64,000 nt of DNA from an uncultured Clostridia bacterium (GTDB lineage: Bacteria > Bacillota > Clostridia > Lachnospirales > CAG-274): contig CANRPW010000007.1 in NCBI GenBank assembly GCA_947632615.1, positions 47,649-111,648 on the forward strand, given 5' to 3'. The position numbers were made by a program, and so were the translations under genes. The notes under the pieces were generated by a model. That model was not told where the DNA came from. It searched no databases and was given only the letters and a program-made list of their open reading frames with translations. Shown here piece after piece: positions 54,287-63,534 of this stretch. Numbering within the stretch: the first letter of the stretch is position 1; each line of letters starts with the position of its first letter.

Positions 54287-55630
54287 TTATGCTGACGGTT
54301 TTAATCTGTCTTTTATAAATGTAAAAAACACAAATACGGTAAACAGCGAGCCTACAACATCTGCTATTGTGCCTACATAAAATAAATTGTCAAGGGTAGT
54401 CACAAGGGGCAGTATGAATACAAAGGCTATGTAGACCACCTTTCTGAACAGTGACAAGGGAAGGGCATATCTTACCTCGCCCATAGCCGTAAGCCCGTCT
54501 ACAAAGGCAAACTGTATGGCAATGCCCCACAGACCCAAGGTGTATTTTGAAATAAGCCTGCCTGCAAGGGCTATCTGCCCGGGGTCGTTTAAAAACAGCC
54601 TTACAAAAGGGGTCACCGCCGTTTGTGCCACTGCCATAAGTATTAACATATAGAAAAGGCACAAAAGAAATACATATTTGAATATGCTCATTACCTTGTC
54701 AAAATTTCCTGCTCCGTAGTGATAGCCGAAAAGCGTTCCGCAGCCGTTGGTTATGCCCGTGCCCGGGCAATTAACTATTACCATAAAGCTCTGCACAACG
54801 GCACAGCAGGCGATATATACGTCCCCCATATCGCCGCCCCATCTTCTCAGCTGCACATTGAGAAGTATGAGTATCATATTGTCAAATAAGGTTATGAAAA
54901 AGGGCATTATGCCTATTAAAAGTATGCGCCCTATTGTATGTATACGGAAATCTCCAAACCCCAGCCTTACAGGCATTTCTCTGCGGCGGAGGGTGTAAAG
55001 CACAAATATCATGGCAAGCCCCTGAGATGCCACCGTTGCTGCGGCTGCTCCCGCAATACCCATTTTAAACACATATATAAAAAGGGGGTCTAAAAACACA
55101 TTGCAAAGAGCGCCGATAACAACTGCCACCATACCTCTGCCCGCATAGCCCTGCGCCAATATAAATTGGTTCATGCCTATGCTGCAAAATGAAGCAAAAG
55201 TGCCTAAAATATATATCGTCATATATACTTTTGCATAAGGATACATATTGTCGCTGCACCCAAGCCCGTAAAGCATGGGCTTCATAAAGGCAAGCACAAC
55301 CGAAATTACAGCTATTGATATTACTATAGTCATAAGAAAGGCATTGTTTATAGCCCTTTTAGCCGAGGTCTTGTCCTGCCGACCTAAGCTTAAGCTCATA
55401 TAAGAAGCGCCGCCAATACCTATCATTGTGGCAAAGGCAGAAATTGCCGTAATGGCAGGGGCGCAGACCCCTATGGCGGCAAGGGCTATACTGCCGTCAC
55501 CGGGCATATTGCCTATAAATATTCTGTCGACTATGCTGTAAATAATATTAAAAAACTGAGCAAGCATAGACGGCACGCCTAACTTTAATACTAATTTTGG
55601 TATAGATATGCTGTTAAATTCCTTTTCCAT
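54287..55630 (-). CDS. MATE-family efflux transporter
   Basis: 447 residues, about twelve membrane segments. Begins MEKEFNSISIPKLVLKLGVPS, the usual MATE start, with SYMSLSLGRQDKTSAKRAINNA in the first cytoplasmic loop. The MerR-type regulator gene lies 15 bases upstream on the same strand, so this exporter is probably induced by the ligand of that regulator. It is not a close copy of the MATE protein at 7.1 kb. Confidence 0.87.
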   Translation of the reverse strand: MEKEFNSISIPKLVLKLGVPSMLAQFFNIIYSIVDRIFIGNMPGDGSIALAAIGVCAPAITAISAFATMIGIGGASYMSLSLGRQDKTSAKRAINNAFLMTIVISIAVISVVLAFMKPMLYGLGCSDNMYPYAKVYMTIYILGTFASFCSIGMNQFILAQGYAGRGMVAVVIGALCNVFLDPLFIYVFKMGIAGAAAATVASQGLAMIFVLYTLRRREMPVRLGFGDFRIHTIGRILLIGIMPFFITLFDNMILILLNVQLRRWGGDMGDVYIACCAVVQSFMVIVNCPGTGITNGCGTLFGYHYGAGNFDKVMSIFKYVFLLCLFYMLILMAVAQTAVTPFVRLFLNDPGQIALAGRLISKYTLGLWGIAIQFAFVDGLTAMGEVRYALPLSLFRKVVYIAFVFILPLVTTLDNLFYVGTIADVVGSLFTVFVFFTFIKDRLKPSA

Positions 55631-55645
55631 TACAAACCTTCTATC

Positions 55646-56464
55646 TTATTTGAATGGTATATATACCATTATCCCTGCCGAGGGTGAGAGTGAATTTTGC
55701 ACTACCCCAATAGGGTCGCCCGATGGGACAAGCCCGTTTTTATCCATATATTCAAGAGCAGAGGTAAAAAACTCCAAAGCAATTTTGCCGTGAAAATCAT
55801 AGGGGTCAAAATTTTTGGGGTGCTTTTTCATAACCCCCGTTAAGCACTTGCCAAGGGATATAGACTTTATATAGCTGCTTTTTCTTATTTCGGGGTCTAA
55901 CATTTCAAAGCTCTTGCGGTTTACCGCCATACCGTTTGGAGGCGGCAAAACGCTGCCCTGCCTTATGCCCTCAAGACTCCACAGCTGTATCATAAATACG
56001 TGAGAGGTTTCAAACATAAAGCCGCTCATTACCTTCAGTCTGTCAGGCTCTCTCATAAAAACATTGCCGTCGCTGAAAGGCACATATTTAAGCTCCAAAC
56101 CCTCGCTTATAAAAAACTTGTTTTCATTTTCCTCATAAAGCTCCATAGAGTCAAGGCTGCTTTCAAGCCCTGCCTTTATGACGTTAAGCCTTTCAAGCTC
56201 TCTTTCTGTTTCTTTCAGCCTTTTTTCAAAAATTTTTATGGTTTCCCTGTTGTCGCCCTTAAGCATTTCCTCTATTTCCCCGTGAGAAAAGCCATACCTT
56301 CTGAATATCCTTATAATGGCTATTGTAAATATGTCATTTTCTCTATACCATCTGTAATTTGACTCATCTCTTACAGGGCGAGTATATCCGCTTTTTTCAT
56401 ATCTTCTTATAGTGTTTGGCGTTACTCCCAAAATTCTCGCCAAGTCGCTAATTTTATACTTCAT
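55646..56464 (-). CDS. MerR-family regulator with large effector domain
   Basis: 272 residues. The N-terminal MerR DNA-binding domain (YKISDLARILGVTPNTIRRYE, then YTRPVRDESNYRWY) is followed by a coiled-coil of about 40 residues (IKIFEKRLKETERELERLNV). A C-terminal domain of about 150 residues could bind a drug, in the manner of BmrR/GyrI-like proteins. Start ATG after GGAGAGGG. Cotranscribed with the MATE gene. Confidence 0.87.
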   Translation of the reverse strand: MKYKISDLARILGVTPNTIRRYEKSGYTRPVRDESNYRWYRENDIFTIAIIRIFRRYGFSHGEIEEMLKGDNRETIKIFEKRLKETERELERLNVIKAGLESSLDSMELYEENENKFFISEGLELKYVPFSDGNVFMREPDRLKVMSGFMFETSHVFMIQLWSLEGIRQGSVLPPPNGMAVNRKSFEMLDPEIRKSSYIKSISLGKCLTGVMKKHPKNFDPYDFHGKIALEFFTSALEYMDKNGLVPSGDPIGVVQNSLSPSAGIMVYIPFK

Positions 56465-56502
56465 AAGACCCTCTCCTTTTATCCCATTATACTAATAAAA
56501 AA

Positions 56503-56535
56503 AAGGACCCGCAAGTCCTTTTTTTGCGGGTCCTG
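56503..56535 (-). terminator. Terminator of the secreted esterase gene
   Basis: AGGACCCGCAA pairs with TTGCGGGTCCT, followed on the minus strand by eight T. Confidence 0.85.
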
Positions 56536-56541
56536 TATTTT

Positions 56542-59500
56542 TTATTTTTCAGCGGGGAATTTATATGAGGCTCTTAGTACCTTCTTCATAATTTCCACAC
56601 CGTCATTTGCCGTAACGCCGTCCTCTCCGTCAACGTCGGCTCTTTCGGCTATCCAGCTTTTTCCTGCGGGAGCGACTCCGCCGTTTCCGGCGATCACATA
56701 AGCCGCTGCGGAGTCATTACTTGTTATGCTGCCGTCATTATCAACATCACCAAGGTTTTCAACCACAACAGGTGGAGGTGTAACTCCGCCTTCTACAAAT
56801 TTAGCCTTTACGGTAACGTCCGATTCGGGCATTGTAAATGTAGAAACAGTCTTGTCTTGGTTGCTTGTAAGAGTTATCTCCGTTCCGTCAGACTGAACTG
56901 CGGAAACGCTCTCTACCTTATATCCTTCGTTAGGTGTAGCCGTAATTTCAACAGTCTCGCCTGCCTTTGCAAGTGTAGATACAACAGGTGCGCCTGAGAT
57001 AAACGATACCTTAGAAAATCTGCCCTTAGAGCTAATAACGCCTATATAATATGTGACGCCTGCACTTACAGGTGCAGATATGCTGCAATTTTTAGAGATG
57101 CCTTCTCTTATGCTTGAAGCCAGCGCCTTGCTCTGATCTGTCTCTTCATCATCAATAATTATGAAGTCCTTATCTGCGCCTACATTCTGAGCATAAACTG
57201 TAAGTACACCGTCTGTCTTCGGTGTAAATACAAGACCCGAACGGTCTCTGCCTAAGCTCTTAAGATAGCCGTTTACAGAAGCGTGAGCTACATAACCGTG
57301 AAGAGCCTCATCTCCTACAGTAAAATCAAGAGGAGTATATGTCATATCGTAAGTAGCCTTAAGGTCACATACGCCGTTTACGCTGCTGTCAAGAAGAACC
57401 TCGTCCTTAGCAACATCCTTAGTAGCTTCCCACTCAATAGCATCGTCGTCTTCCTCTGCTATGGTTGCAGCAGCGGAAATAGTCGCAGCGCTCTCGCTCT
57501 CTGTTGTAAGATTTTTAAGTCCTATAACGCCATTCTTAATGCCTGCCTCATTAGAAACGGTGTAGGAACGTACGGGAACAATAAGCTCTGTACATTCGGC
57601 TGTTCTTTTATTGCTGAGTACAGCGCCGTCTGTGCCTGCTATCTGCATTTCAACCTTTTCGCCTGTTGTAAGCACAATATCAATGCCCTTAATTTCGCCC
57701 TCTGCTGCGGGGTATGTCTTTGTTTCCTTTACAGAGCCGTCAGCCGCTATCACCTTTATTTCAAGAGTGCCCTCTGCTGCGCCCTCTGCCTTTTTAAGAG
57801 ATACACTGAGCTTACCTTCAGAGTCGATATTTACTGAGTCAAATTCATAAGCCTTAGGTGTAAAATCTGCCTCTTTATACACAACCGGGCTGTATGTCTT
57901 GCCGTCCTTTGTTATTTCTGTTATCTGATTTTCTGCAAGAACATTGTCCTGACCCAATACCCAAAGAAACCAAAGCTCTTTGGCTGCCTTTGCTCTTGTT
58001 ACTTTCTTCTTGGGTTCAAAAAGATTGCCGTTTATCATTCTGCCTCTCTGAATACCTGCCTCGCTTCTCATAAGGCCTAAATTATAAACATTATAAACAT
58101 CCATTGCATATTCAAGAGAAATGTCGTTTTTGTCTGTTAAGTTGCCCCAGCCTACAAGTGGATAATACTGAGCCTCTGCTCCTGTAAGGTTAGGGTCGTA
58201 GGTCGGGTCGTCAGGTGAAACGGTGGTTCCGTTATAGTCTGTCATATACTTGGGCTTGTTATAAGCTCCGCTTGCATCCTTGCCAAATCTTAATTCGTAA
58301 GCATCAAGTATAATAGCCGCCATTTCTTCTCTTGTAAGAGTGCCGCTTTCAAAATAAGGCTCTAAAGCTGCCTTAACAGTGGCATCTGCAAGGTCAAGTC
58401 CCCATACTGCGCAGAGAGAAGCTATAAAGTCGTTTGTCTTTATAGGCTCTAACGGGCTGAATTTGTTGCCATCAGTCTTTTTCATTGCGCCTATCTGGAG
58501 CATTTTTTCTATCTGATTTCTGTAATATGTTGGGTCGCCCTCTGCTGTGCCGTCGCCGCTCTTAGCATAAGTTACGTCATCTGTCCATTCGGGGAAGACT
58601 GCGCTCCAGTCGCCGCTTACACAAGCTGCGGCTACGTCTGCCTTAAGAGTGCCTGCAAGCTCTGTAAGACCTGTATTTTTGCTTATACCTTCGGCAATAA
58701 GCTTGCTCCATACCTTTGCTGCGGCTTCCTTATAGTGGGTTCCGTCAATTTTGTTATCGGGGTGTCCGTTAGCGTAAGAGCCTGAGTTGGTCTTACCCGG
58801 GGTTTCCCCTGCTTCTATACCCATAAATATGGCATTTGTTGCAGCAGCACCAATGTCATTTATATATGCCTTTGAGCTTGTGTAAAGGTCTACAAGCTGA
58901 ACCTGTGGGTTAGCATCTGCGGCAGCCTTCATAAGTGCGGGAGAATCGGGGTTAAAGCCCGCTGTAGGCTTTCCGGCTGATGTTCTTGGCATAGAAGTAA
59001 CAAGAACAGGTGTTATTCCTCTTGATAACATAGCGGGAATATAAATGCTGTTAAGCCATCTTGTGTAGGTCGCTGTGGTCGAGCCTCTGCCAAATCTTGC
59101 CTCAGCACCTTCCGAAGCCCCTGTAGACTCGTCATTGTGCGCAGAGTGAAGCATTACATAATCTCCGGGTTTTGCCGTCATAAGTATGTCGTTAAATCTG
59201 TTTTCGGTATACATATTCCTCATAGAGCGTCCGCCCATAGAGTAGTTGATAACAGTCACCTTTGCGGGGTCGAACATACTGCCGATTATCTGTCCCCAGC
59301 CGCTCATACCGGCTTCTTCAAAGGTGTAGGTCTTTTCTGTAGAGTCACCCAAAACAAATACCGTTGGCTTATCTCCGGCGGTATTTTGAGGAATTTTCTC
59401 TATTGTTATAGAGCTTACGCCCACGGTTTTTGGTGAGCCTGCCTTTGCAAGTGCCGATGGCTCTATTTCAAATTCTATATACTTTTCGCCTGTTACATAT

Positions 59501-60018
59501 TCGTATGTCCAAGTGGTTGAGTCTGTCCACTTTGCATAGTGCTGTATGGGCACCAGCTTAGAGCTGTCCCAGTAGGCACCGCTTGTAATTCTTGTTGCTT
59601 GCATGCCCGAGGGCGCAACATTTGTGTTGGAGCTATTGGAGCCGTTTCCCACCTTTACGGTAAGTTTGTATGCGCCGGGCTCGTCAACGTCTGTTCTGAA
59701 CACAAGTCCGCCGTAGTTAAAATGGTTTGTGTTGGTGTTGTGAAGATAGCTTCCGCTGCCGTCCTCTGTAATGTAGAAGCCCTCACTGTTCCACTTAATA
59801 TTTGCCGTGCTTACCTCTCTTTCAGGCATTGCGCTTGTTTTTGACACAAAACCGCTTCCCTCAGCTTCCGAATAAATGGGGACTGTTCCGTCACCTGTTG
59901 TAAAATCAAAGCTCTTATAGCTTTCCGCCCCGTAAGCTGCCGTAAGGCTAAAGCCCGACAAGCAGGAGGCTGCCATAACGGCTGTCATAAGCCTGCCAAG
60001 CCCTCTTTTGAACTTCAT
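56542..60018 (-). CDS. Secreted SGNH-type acetylesterase with SLH-like region and dockerin
   Basis: 1158 residues. Signal peptide at 1-31 (ends TAAYGAES). A beta-rich carbohydrate-binding-like region is at about 35-205. An SGNH hydrolase domain covers about 215-450: GDST (224-227), GGRS (262-265), HSAHND (291-296) and DGTH (425-428), as in rhamnogalacturonan acetylesterases of family CE12. Residues about 485-740 resemble divergent SLH repeats (GNKFSPLEPIKTNDFIASL, NLFEPKKKVTRAKAAKELW). An InlB/bacterial-repeat-like segment follows near 1040-1090. The C-terminus has two dockerin calcium loops (DVDNDGSITSND and DVDGEDGVTAND). It probably deacetylates pectin or xylan outside the cell, anchored by cohesin or the wall. 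Confidence 0.82.
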   Translation of the reverse strand: MKFKRGLGRLMTAVMAASCLSGFSLTAAYGAESYKSFDFTTGDGTVPIYSEAEGSGFVSKTSAMPEREVSTANIKWNSEGFYITEDGSGSYLHNTNTNHFNYGGLVFRTDVDEPGAYKLTVKVGNGSNSSNTNVAPSGMQATRITSGAYWDSSKLVPIQHYAKWTDSTTWTYEYVTGEKYIEFEIEPSALAKAGSPKTVGVSSITIEKIPQNTAGDKPTVFVLGDSTEKTYTFEEAGMSGWGQIIGSMFDPAKVTVINYSMGGRSMRNMYTENRFNDILMTAKPGDYVMLHSAHNDESTGASEGAEARFGRGSTTATYTRWLNSIYIPAMLSRGITPVLVTSMPRTSAGKPTAGFNPDSPALMKAAADANPQVQLVDLYTSSKAYINDIGAAATNAIFMGIEAGETPGKTNSGSYANGHPDNKIDGTHYKEAAAKVWSKLIAEGISKNTGLTELAGTLKADVAAACVSGDWSAVFPEWTDDVTYAKSGDGTAEGDPTYYRNQIEKMLQIGAMKKTDGNKFSPLEPIKTNDFIASLCAVWGLDLADATVKAALEPYFESGTLTREEMAAIILDAYELRFGKDASGAYNKPKYMTDYNGTTVSPDDPTYDPNLTGAEAQYYPLVGWGNLTDKNDISLEYAMDVYNVYNLGLMRSEAGIQRGRMINGNLFEPKKKVTRAKAAKELWFLWVLGQDNVLAENQITEITKDGKTYSPVVYKEADFTPKAYEFDSVNIDSEGKLSVSLKKAEGAAEGTLEIKVIAADGSVKETKTYPAAEGEIKGIDIVLTTGEKVEMQIAGTDGAVLSNKRTAECTELIVPVRSYTVSNEAGIKNGVIGLKNLTTESESAATISAAATIAEEDDDAIEWEATKDVAKDEVLLDSSVNGVCDLKATYDMTYTPLDFTVGDEALHGYVAHASVNGYLKSLGRDRSGLVFTPKTDGVLTVYAQNVGADKDFIIIDDEETDQSKALASSIREGISKNCSISAPVSAGVTYYIGVISSKGRFSKVSFISGAPVVSTLAKAGETVEITATPNEGYKVESVSAVQSDGTEITLTSNQDKTVSTFTMPESDVTVKAKFVEGGVTPPPVVVENLGDVDNDGSITSNDSAAAYVIAGNGGVAPAGKSWIAERADVDGEDGVTANDGVEIMKKVLRASYKFPAEK

Positions 60019-60073
60019 ATATGATCCTTCCTTTCTATAATAATATATATATTTATAATCTTATTATAAAGTA

Positions 60074-60086
60074 TGACATAATGTCA
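60074..60086. promoter_or_regulatory. Possible operator upstream of the esterase gene
   Basis: TGACATAATGTCA is a perfect 13-base palindrome about 55 bases before the esterase start, overlapping the -35 region of a minus-strand promoter whose TATAAT is at 60063-60068. Confidence 0.35.
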
Positions 60087-60188
60087 AGGTCAACAGAAAA
60101 AAATGATTTATTGAATTTAGCCTGTTATATAATGTATAAATAAGGAAAAAAATGAACAGCTCTGCCGACGGGCTTTTAAAAGGCAAAT

Positions 60189-60240
60189 TAAAAAGAACGG
60201 AGCTTGCCTAAAAAAACAAGACCCGTTCTTTTTAATTTTT
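60189..60240 (-). terminator. Terminator of infC-rpmI-rplT
   Basis: AAAAAGAACGG pairs with CCGTTCTTTTT, and a T-rich tail is present on either strand, just after the rplT stop. Confidence 0.75.
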
Positions 60241-60244
60241 TTAT

Positions 60245-60601
60245 TTATTTAAGATTGGCCTTTGCAGTTTCTGCGAGCTTAGCAAAAGCTGCCATATCTG
60301 TTACTGCAAGGTCTGCAAGCATCTTTCTGTTGATGTTTACATCAGCATTCTTAAGACCGTTTATCATCTTGGAATAGCTAAGTCCGTTCATTCTTGCTGC
60401 TGCATTTATACGAACTATCCAAAGTCTTCTGTATTCTCTCTTTGTCTGCTTTCTGCCTGCAAATGCGTGAGCCATAGCTCTCATTACAGACTGCTTAGCA
60501 ACTCTGTATTGCTTACTTCTTGCGCCGACAAAGCCTTTAGCCATTTTTAAAACTTTTTTATGCTTTTTACGTGCGTTTAAAGCACCTTTAACTCTTGCCA
60601 T
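60245..60601 (-). CDS. rplT: Ribosomal protein L20
   Basis: 118 residues, very basic. Starts [24 protein letters not shown], the L20 signature. Assembles early on 23S rRNA and represses its own operon through the leader. Third gene of infC-rpmI-rplT. Confidence 0.97.
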   Translation of the reverse strand: MARVKGALNARKKHKKVLKMAKGFVGARSKQYRVAKQSVMRAMAHAFAGRKQTKREYRRLWIVRINAAARMNGLSYSKMINGLKNADVNINRKMLADLAVTDMAAFAKLAETAKANLK

Positions 60602-60635
60602 TTTATATTTTCCTCCTTAATTTGAAAGCTTACGA

Positions 60636-60833
60636 TTAAATGTATGGTAATTCTCTTCTGATCTGCTTCATGTTTGTAGCGTCGCAAAGAGTAGCTTTTC
60701 TTAAAGATCTCTTTCTCTTCTGAGCCTTCTTTGTGAGTATGTGCTGCTTGTTAGCTTTAAATCTCTTGATTTTTCCTGTTCCTGTAACAGATACTCTCTT
60801 AGCAAGAGCTTTTCTTGTTTTTAACTTAGGCAT
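60636..60833 (-). CDS. rpmI: Ribosomal protein L35
   Basis: 65 residues with MPKLKTRKALAKRVSVTGTGKIKR and the KQHILTKKAQKRKRSLR core. Between infC and rplT with short gaps and AAGGAGGA before the start. Confidence 0.97.
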   Translation of the reverse strand: MPKLKTRKALAKRVSVTGTGKIKRFKANKQHILTKKAQKRKRSLRKATLCDATNMKQIRRELPYI

Positions 60834-60857
60834 TTTAAAAATCCTCCTTAAAATTTG

Positions 60858-61364
60858 TTAAGCCTTAGGTACGATAAACATAGACATAGTACGCGCCTCT
60901 ACCTTAGGCTGTTTATCTATTGTGCCGTATTCAGAGACCTGCTCTGCAAAGTCGTGCATAATGCCCAGTGCCATATCGGCACGTCCCAGCTCTCTGCCTC
61001 TGAAACGTATAGAAACCTTTAACTTGTTCCCGTCCTTTAAGAATTTAAGAGCGTTTTTTACCTTTACCTGCACATCGTGAGTATCGATGTTAGGCGAAAG
61101 ACGTATTTCTTTAATTGTAATGGTTTTTTGTTTTTTACGAGCCTCTTTTTCCTTCTTTTGCATATCAAACTTATATTTGCTGTAGTCCATAAGCTTGCAT
61201 ACAGGTGGCTTGGCTCCCGGCGAAATCTTTACAAGGTCGAGCCTTTTTTCATCTGCAAGATGCTGAGCATCCTTAGCAGACATAATACCAAGCTGCGTTC
61301 CGTCAGCCGCTATAAGTCTTACTTCCTTGTCTCTGATTTGCTGGTTGATCATTAAATCTGTAAT
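60858..61364 (-). CDS. infC: Translation initiation factor IF-3, AUU start
   Basis: Keeps ribosomal subunits apart and proofreads start codons. 168 residues. The start is best placed at ATT (61362-61364), six bases after GGAGGTG. The ATG four codons on (61352) is too far from that site, and a TTG at 61379 lies inside it. AUU is the well-known self-regulating start of infC. The protein has MINQQIRDKEVRLIAADGTQ, a linker and the IF3-C domain (IRLSPNIDTHDVQVKVKNAL, RFRGRELGRADM). Confidence 0.93.
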   Translation of the reverse strand: MTDLMINQQIRDKEVRLIAADGTQLGIMSAKDAQHLADEKRLDLVKISPGAKPPVCKLMDYSKYKFDMQKKEKEARKKQKTITIKEIRLSPNIDTHDVQVKVKNALKFLKDGNKLKVSIRFRGRELGRADMALGIMHDFAEQVSEYGTIDKQPKVEARTMSMFIVPKA

Positions 61365-61404
61365 AGCAGACACCTCCAATTTAAAAATTTAGTCTTTATT
61401 AAAA

Positions 61405-61567
61405 GTAAAAAAGACAGACCGTAAAGATCTGCCGACACTCAAATACACATTTTTTATCAAGCATACGCCCTTATAAAATCAAGCATACGCCCTAAAAAAA
61501 TAGTGAAAATTCAGGTAACCTTAAAGTACAAAAACCGTAAGGTGAGAATCGGAATTCTTCTTTACAA
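61405..61567 (-). promoter_or_regulatory. L20/infC leader with attenuator
   Basis: The minus-strand leader contains CTCACCTTACGG near its 5' end and ends with a terminator, GGCAGATC with GGTCTGTC and six T (about 61406-61436), as expected for the L20-binding leader of Firmicutes infC operons. AGGGCGTATGCTTGAT occurs twice in tandem in the middle (near 61460-61492). Confidence 0.8.
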
Positions 61568-61573
61568 ATCAAG

Positions 61574-61602
61574 ATTATACCACACCCTCTCAACTCTGTC
61601 AA
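61574..61602 (-). promoter_or_regulatory. Promoter of infC-rpmI-rplT
   Basis: Minus-strand TTGACA (61597-61602), 17 bp, TATAAT (61574-61579), fully consensus. Confidence 0.85.
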
Positions 61603-61636
61603 CAAAAACTTTTATTTTTTAAGCTAAAACCAATTA

Positions 61637-61834
61637 TCAATTAACTGAATGATAAACACTTACATCCCCTGAGACATCCTGAATTTTATTGGACTGAATA
61701 GTGACCGTGTTTCCAGAAATACCAGAAATATCAGAAAAACTGATATATATTGTTGCTGCGGCACCGACCCCAAGCAAAGAAAGTATAAAGCCTATTATCA
61801 AAGCCACCTTGCTCTTTTTCTTAGTCTTTTTCAT
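61637..61834 (-). CDS. Small membrane protein, unknown
   Basis: 65 residues: a lysine-rich N-terminus (KKTKKKSK), one membrane helix at about 9-33, then a Ser/Thr/Val/Ile-rich outside segment (SGNTVTIQSNKIQDVSGDVS) with a short beta-repeat look. No family recognised. Overlaps the lipoprotein gene by 14 bases, so the two are likely made together. Confidence 0.5.
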   Translation of the reverse strand: MKKTKKKSKVALIIGFILSLLGVGAAATIYISFSDISGISGNTVTIQSNKIQDVSGDVSVYHSVN

Positions 61835-62927
61835 AATCTACTTGCTCCTTATACTCATCTTTCAATTTATCATAGGTGTTCTTGTCGCACATAGACGGTC
61901 TCACGGAAAATTCATCTATATACTCGCTGAGAAGTGTGTATGTATATATATAGCCTTCATAAAGCTTATTTTGATCCATAAGACCTTCGCTGTCATTTAA
62001 CACCAATTCGGCGTTCAAGAAATACTTATAAGCCTCATCGTCCATCAGTTTGCCCATTTGGATATACAGATCAAAAAGCTCCTTACTATTGCTTTCGGTC
62101 TTTTCATAGTCTCTGCTCAATGAAATATAAACAAGGGCATCGGTCAGATATGACATTTTATTACGTGATAAATTAGCAAGCATATAACAGACATCGCCCA
62201 TTCCGAAAAATATGTTATACAACTTCTCGGTCGAAGCAAAATTTTCGTTTTCAGGATCATCTTTATTTTCAGGACTATTATTAATGCAGGTTATACTATT
62301 GTCATATCCATCAACAGCTTTTTTATAATATTGGCAAGCCATCTCTTTATCTCTGCTTTTACAAAAATTTCCCATCAACATGTAGTCGTTAGCTAAATAG
62401 TAATGCGCTGCATAGTAATAAGGATTACTATCTATGGTCTTTTTCCTGAAGTCAATTGCCTCCTGTAAAACTTTAACGTCGGTTTCGTCATATTGATCCT
62501 CTAACTCACTTGCTTTTTTAGCATAATAATCGTATTGTTCTCTGTCGATCTTTGAAGTGTCTGTTTGTTTACTATCTTTAAGAAGATTTTTGATATATTC
62601 TTTTTTAGTTTCTATGTCATCGATTTTTATATCTTCAAAGACGGGTTTTGAGTGCTTAATGATTCCTTCGATCGGTTCTTTACCAAAATCATCTTCGTTA
62701 TTATAATATTGAGAATTATCTGACTTAGGCAAAACAAGCTTTAAAAGCTCTTCCCCCGACTTCTCATTGTCATTAATTTCCACGTTAGTAATATAGACAT
62801 CGCCGCCCGTACCTTTCACACGATTAGATGAAGTTTTATTAGTATTATTGCAGGAGACTAAAAATCCTATCGGCAACAATAAAGTGAGTGATTTTAAAAT
62901 TCTTACTGCCTTTGCAAGATCTACCAT
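61821..62927 (-). CDS. Putative lipoprotein with TPR-like helices
   Basis: 368 residues. The N-terminus has a hydrophobic stretch and lipobox-like LVSC at about residues 23-26 (FLVSCNNTN). A linker of about 100 polar residues follows, then alpha-helical pairs resembling tetratricopeptide repeats (ASELEDQYDETDVKVLQEAID, YYAAHYYLANDYMLMGNFCK). No enzyme motif. ATG after GGGAGGCCTGCGT-type sequence; the site is weak. With the small membrane protein it may form an envelope complex; function unknown. Confidence 0.6.
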   Translation of the reverse strand: MVDLAKAVRILKSLTLLLPIGFLVSCNNTNKTSSNRVKGTGGDVYITNVEINDNEKSGEELLKLVLPKSDNSQYYNNEDDFGKEPIEGIIKHSKPVFEDIKIDDIETKKEYIKNLLKDSKQTDTSKIDREQYDYYAKKASELEDQYDETDVKVLQEAIDFRKKTIDSNPYYYAAHYYLANDYMLMGNFCKSRDKEMACQYYKKAVDGYDNSITCINNSPENKDDPENENFASTEKLYNIFFGMGDVCYMLANLSRNKMSYLTDALVYISLSRDYEKTESNSKELFDLYIQMGKLMDDEAYKYFLNAELVLNDSEGLMDQNKLYEGYIYTYTLLSEYIDEFSVRPSMCDKNTYDKLKDEYKEQVDYEKD

Positions 62928-62940
62928 ACGCAGGCCTCCC

Positions 62941-63196
62941 CATCGACAAATTTTTCCTCATTATAATGATATAATATCATAAATCAACTTATTTGTCAAT
63001 ATTTGAAATAAAACTTTATTGCATTTTTTATAAGTATTTTTATATATCGATATATATGTATTCCGCATTAACTTCTTTTTATATATAAAAAAGCAGGAGG
63101 GGCTAATTATATCCTCTCCCGCCTGCACTATTTTATATGTCATTGTCACTCTCAAACTCCCACCCACAGTCACCGCCGACATCCTATTTCAGGCAA
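62941..63196. other. Gap between lipoprotein gene and tRNA cluster
   Basis: A/T-rich. It contains an imperfect hairpin near 63092-63127 (GCAGG and CCTGC ends with GGG/CCC inside), perhaps a terminator or part of the upstream region of the lipoprotein gene. No convincing open frame. Confidence 0.35.
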
Positions 63197-63220
63197 TAAA
63201 AAAACCGCAGTTTTCTGCGA
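63197..63220 (-). terminator. Terminator of the tRNA operon
   Basis: Minus-strand CGCAG-AAAA-CTGCG stem followed by a run of seven or eight T, 13 bases after the tRNA-Lys gene. Confidence 0.8.
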
Positions 63221-63232
63221 TTTTTAAAGAAG

Positions 63233-63305
63233 TGAGCCAGCCGGGACTTGAACCCGGGACACCATGATTAAAAGTCATGTGCTCTACCGCCTGAGCTACT
63301 AGCCC
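63233..63305 (-). tRNA. tRNA-Lys (TTT)
   Basis: Cloverleaf on the minus strand: acceptor GGGCTAG/CTGGCTC, anticodon loop CTTTTAA, T-loop TTCAAGT. Last gene of the six-tRNA operon. CCA not encoded. Confidence 0.95.
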
Positions 63306-63350
63306 TTATTTTATTTTGTTGAAATCAAGCCTTTTTTAAGGTGATTTGCG

Positions 63351-63425
63351 GGTGGATAGTGGGATTCGAACCCACGACCTCCAGAGCCACAATCTGGCGC
63401 GCTAACCAACTGTGCCATATCCACC
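63351..63425 (-). tRNA. tRNA-His (GTG)
   Basis: Minus-strand cloverleaf with anticodon GTG (loop ATTGTGG), acceptor GTGGATA/TATCCAC and the extra 5' G (-1) typical of tRNA-His encoded in the gene. T-loop TTCGAAT. Confidence 0.95.
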
Positions 63426-63447
63426 ATGTGTTTTTACAATAAAAAAA

Positions 63448-63521
<74 letters not shown>

Positions 63522-63534
63522 ATATTATATTAAG

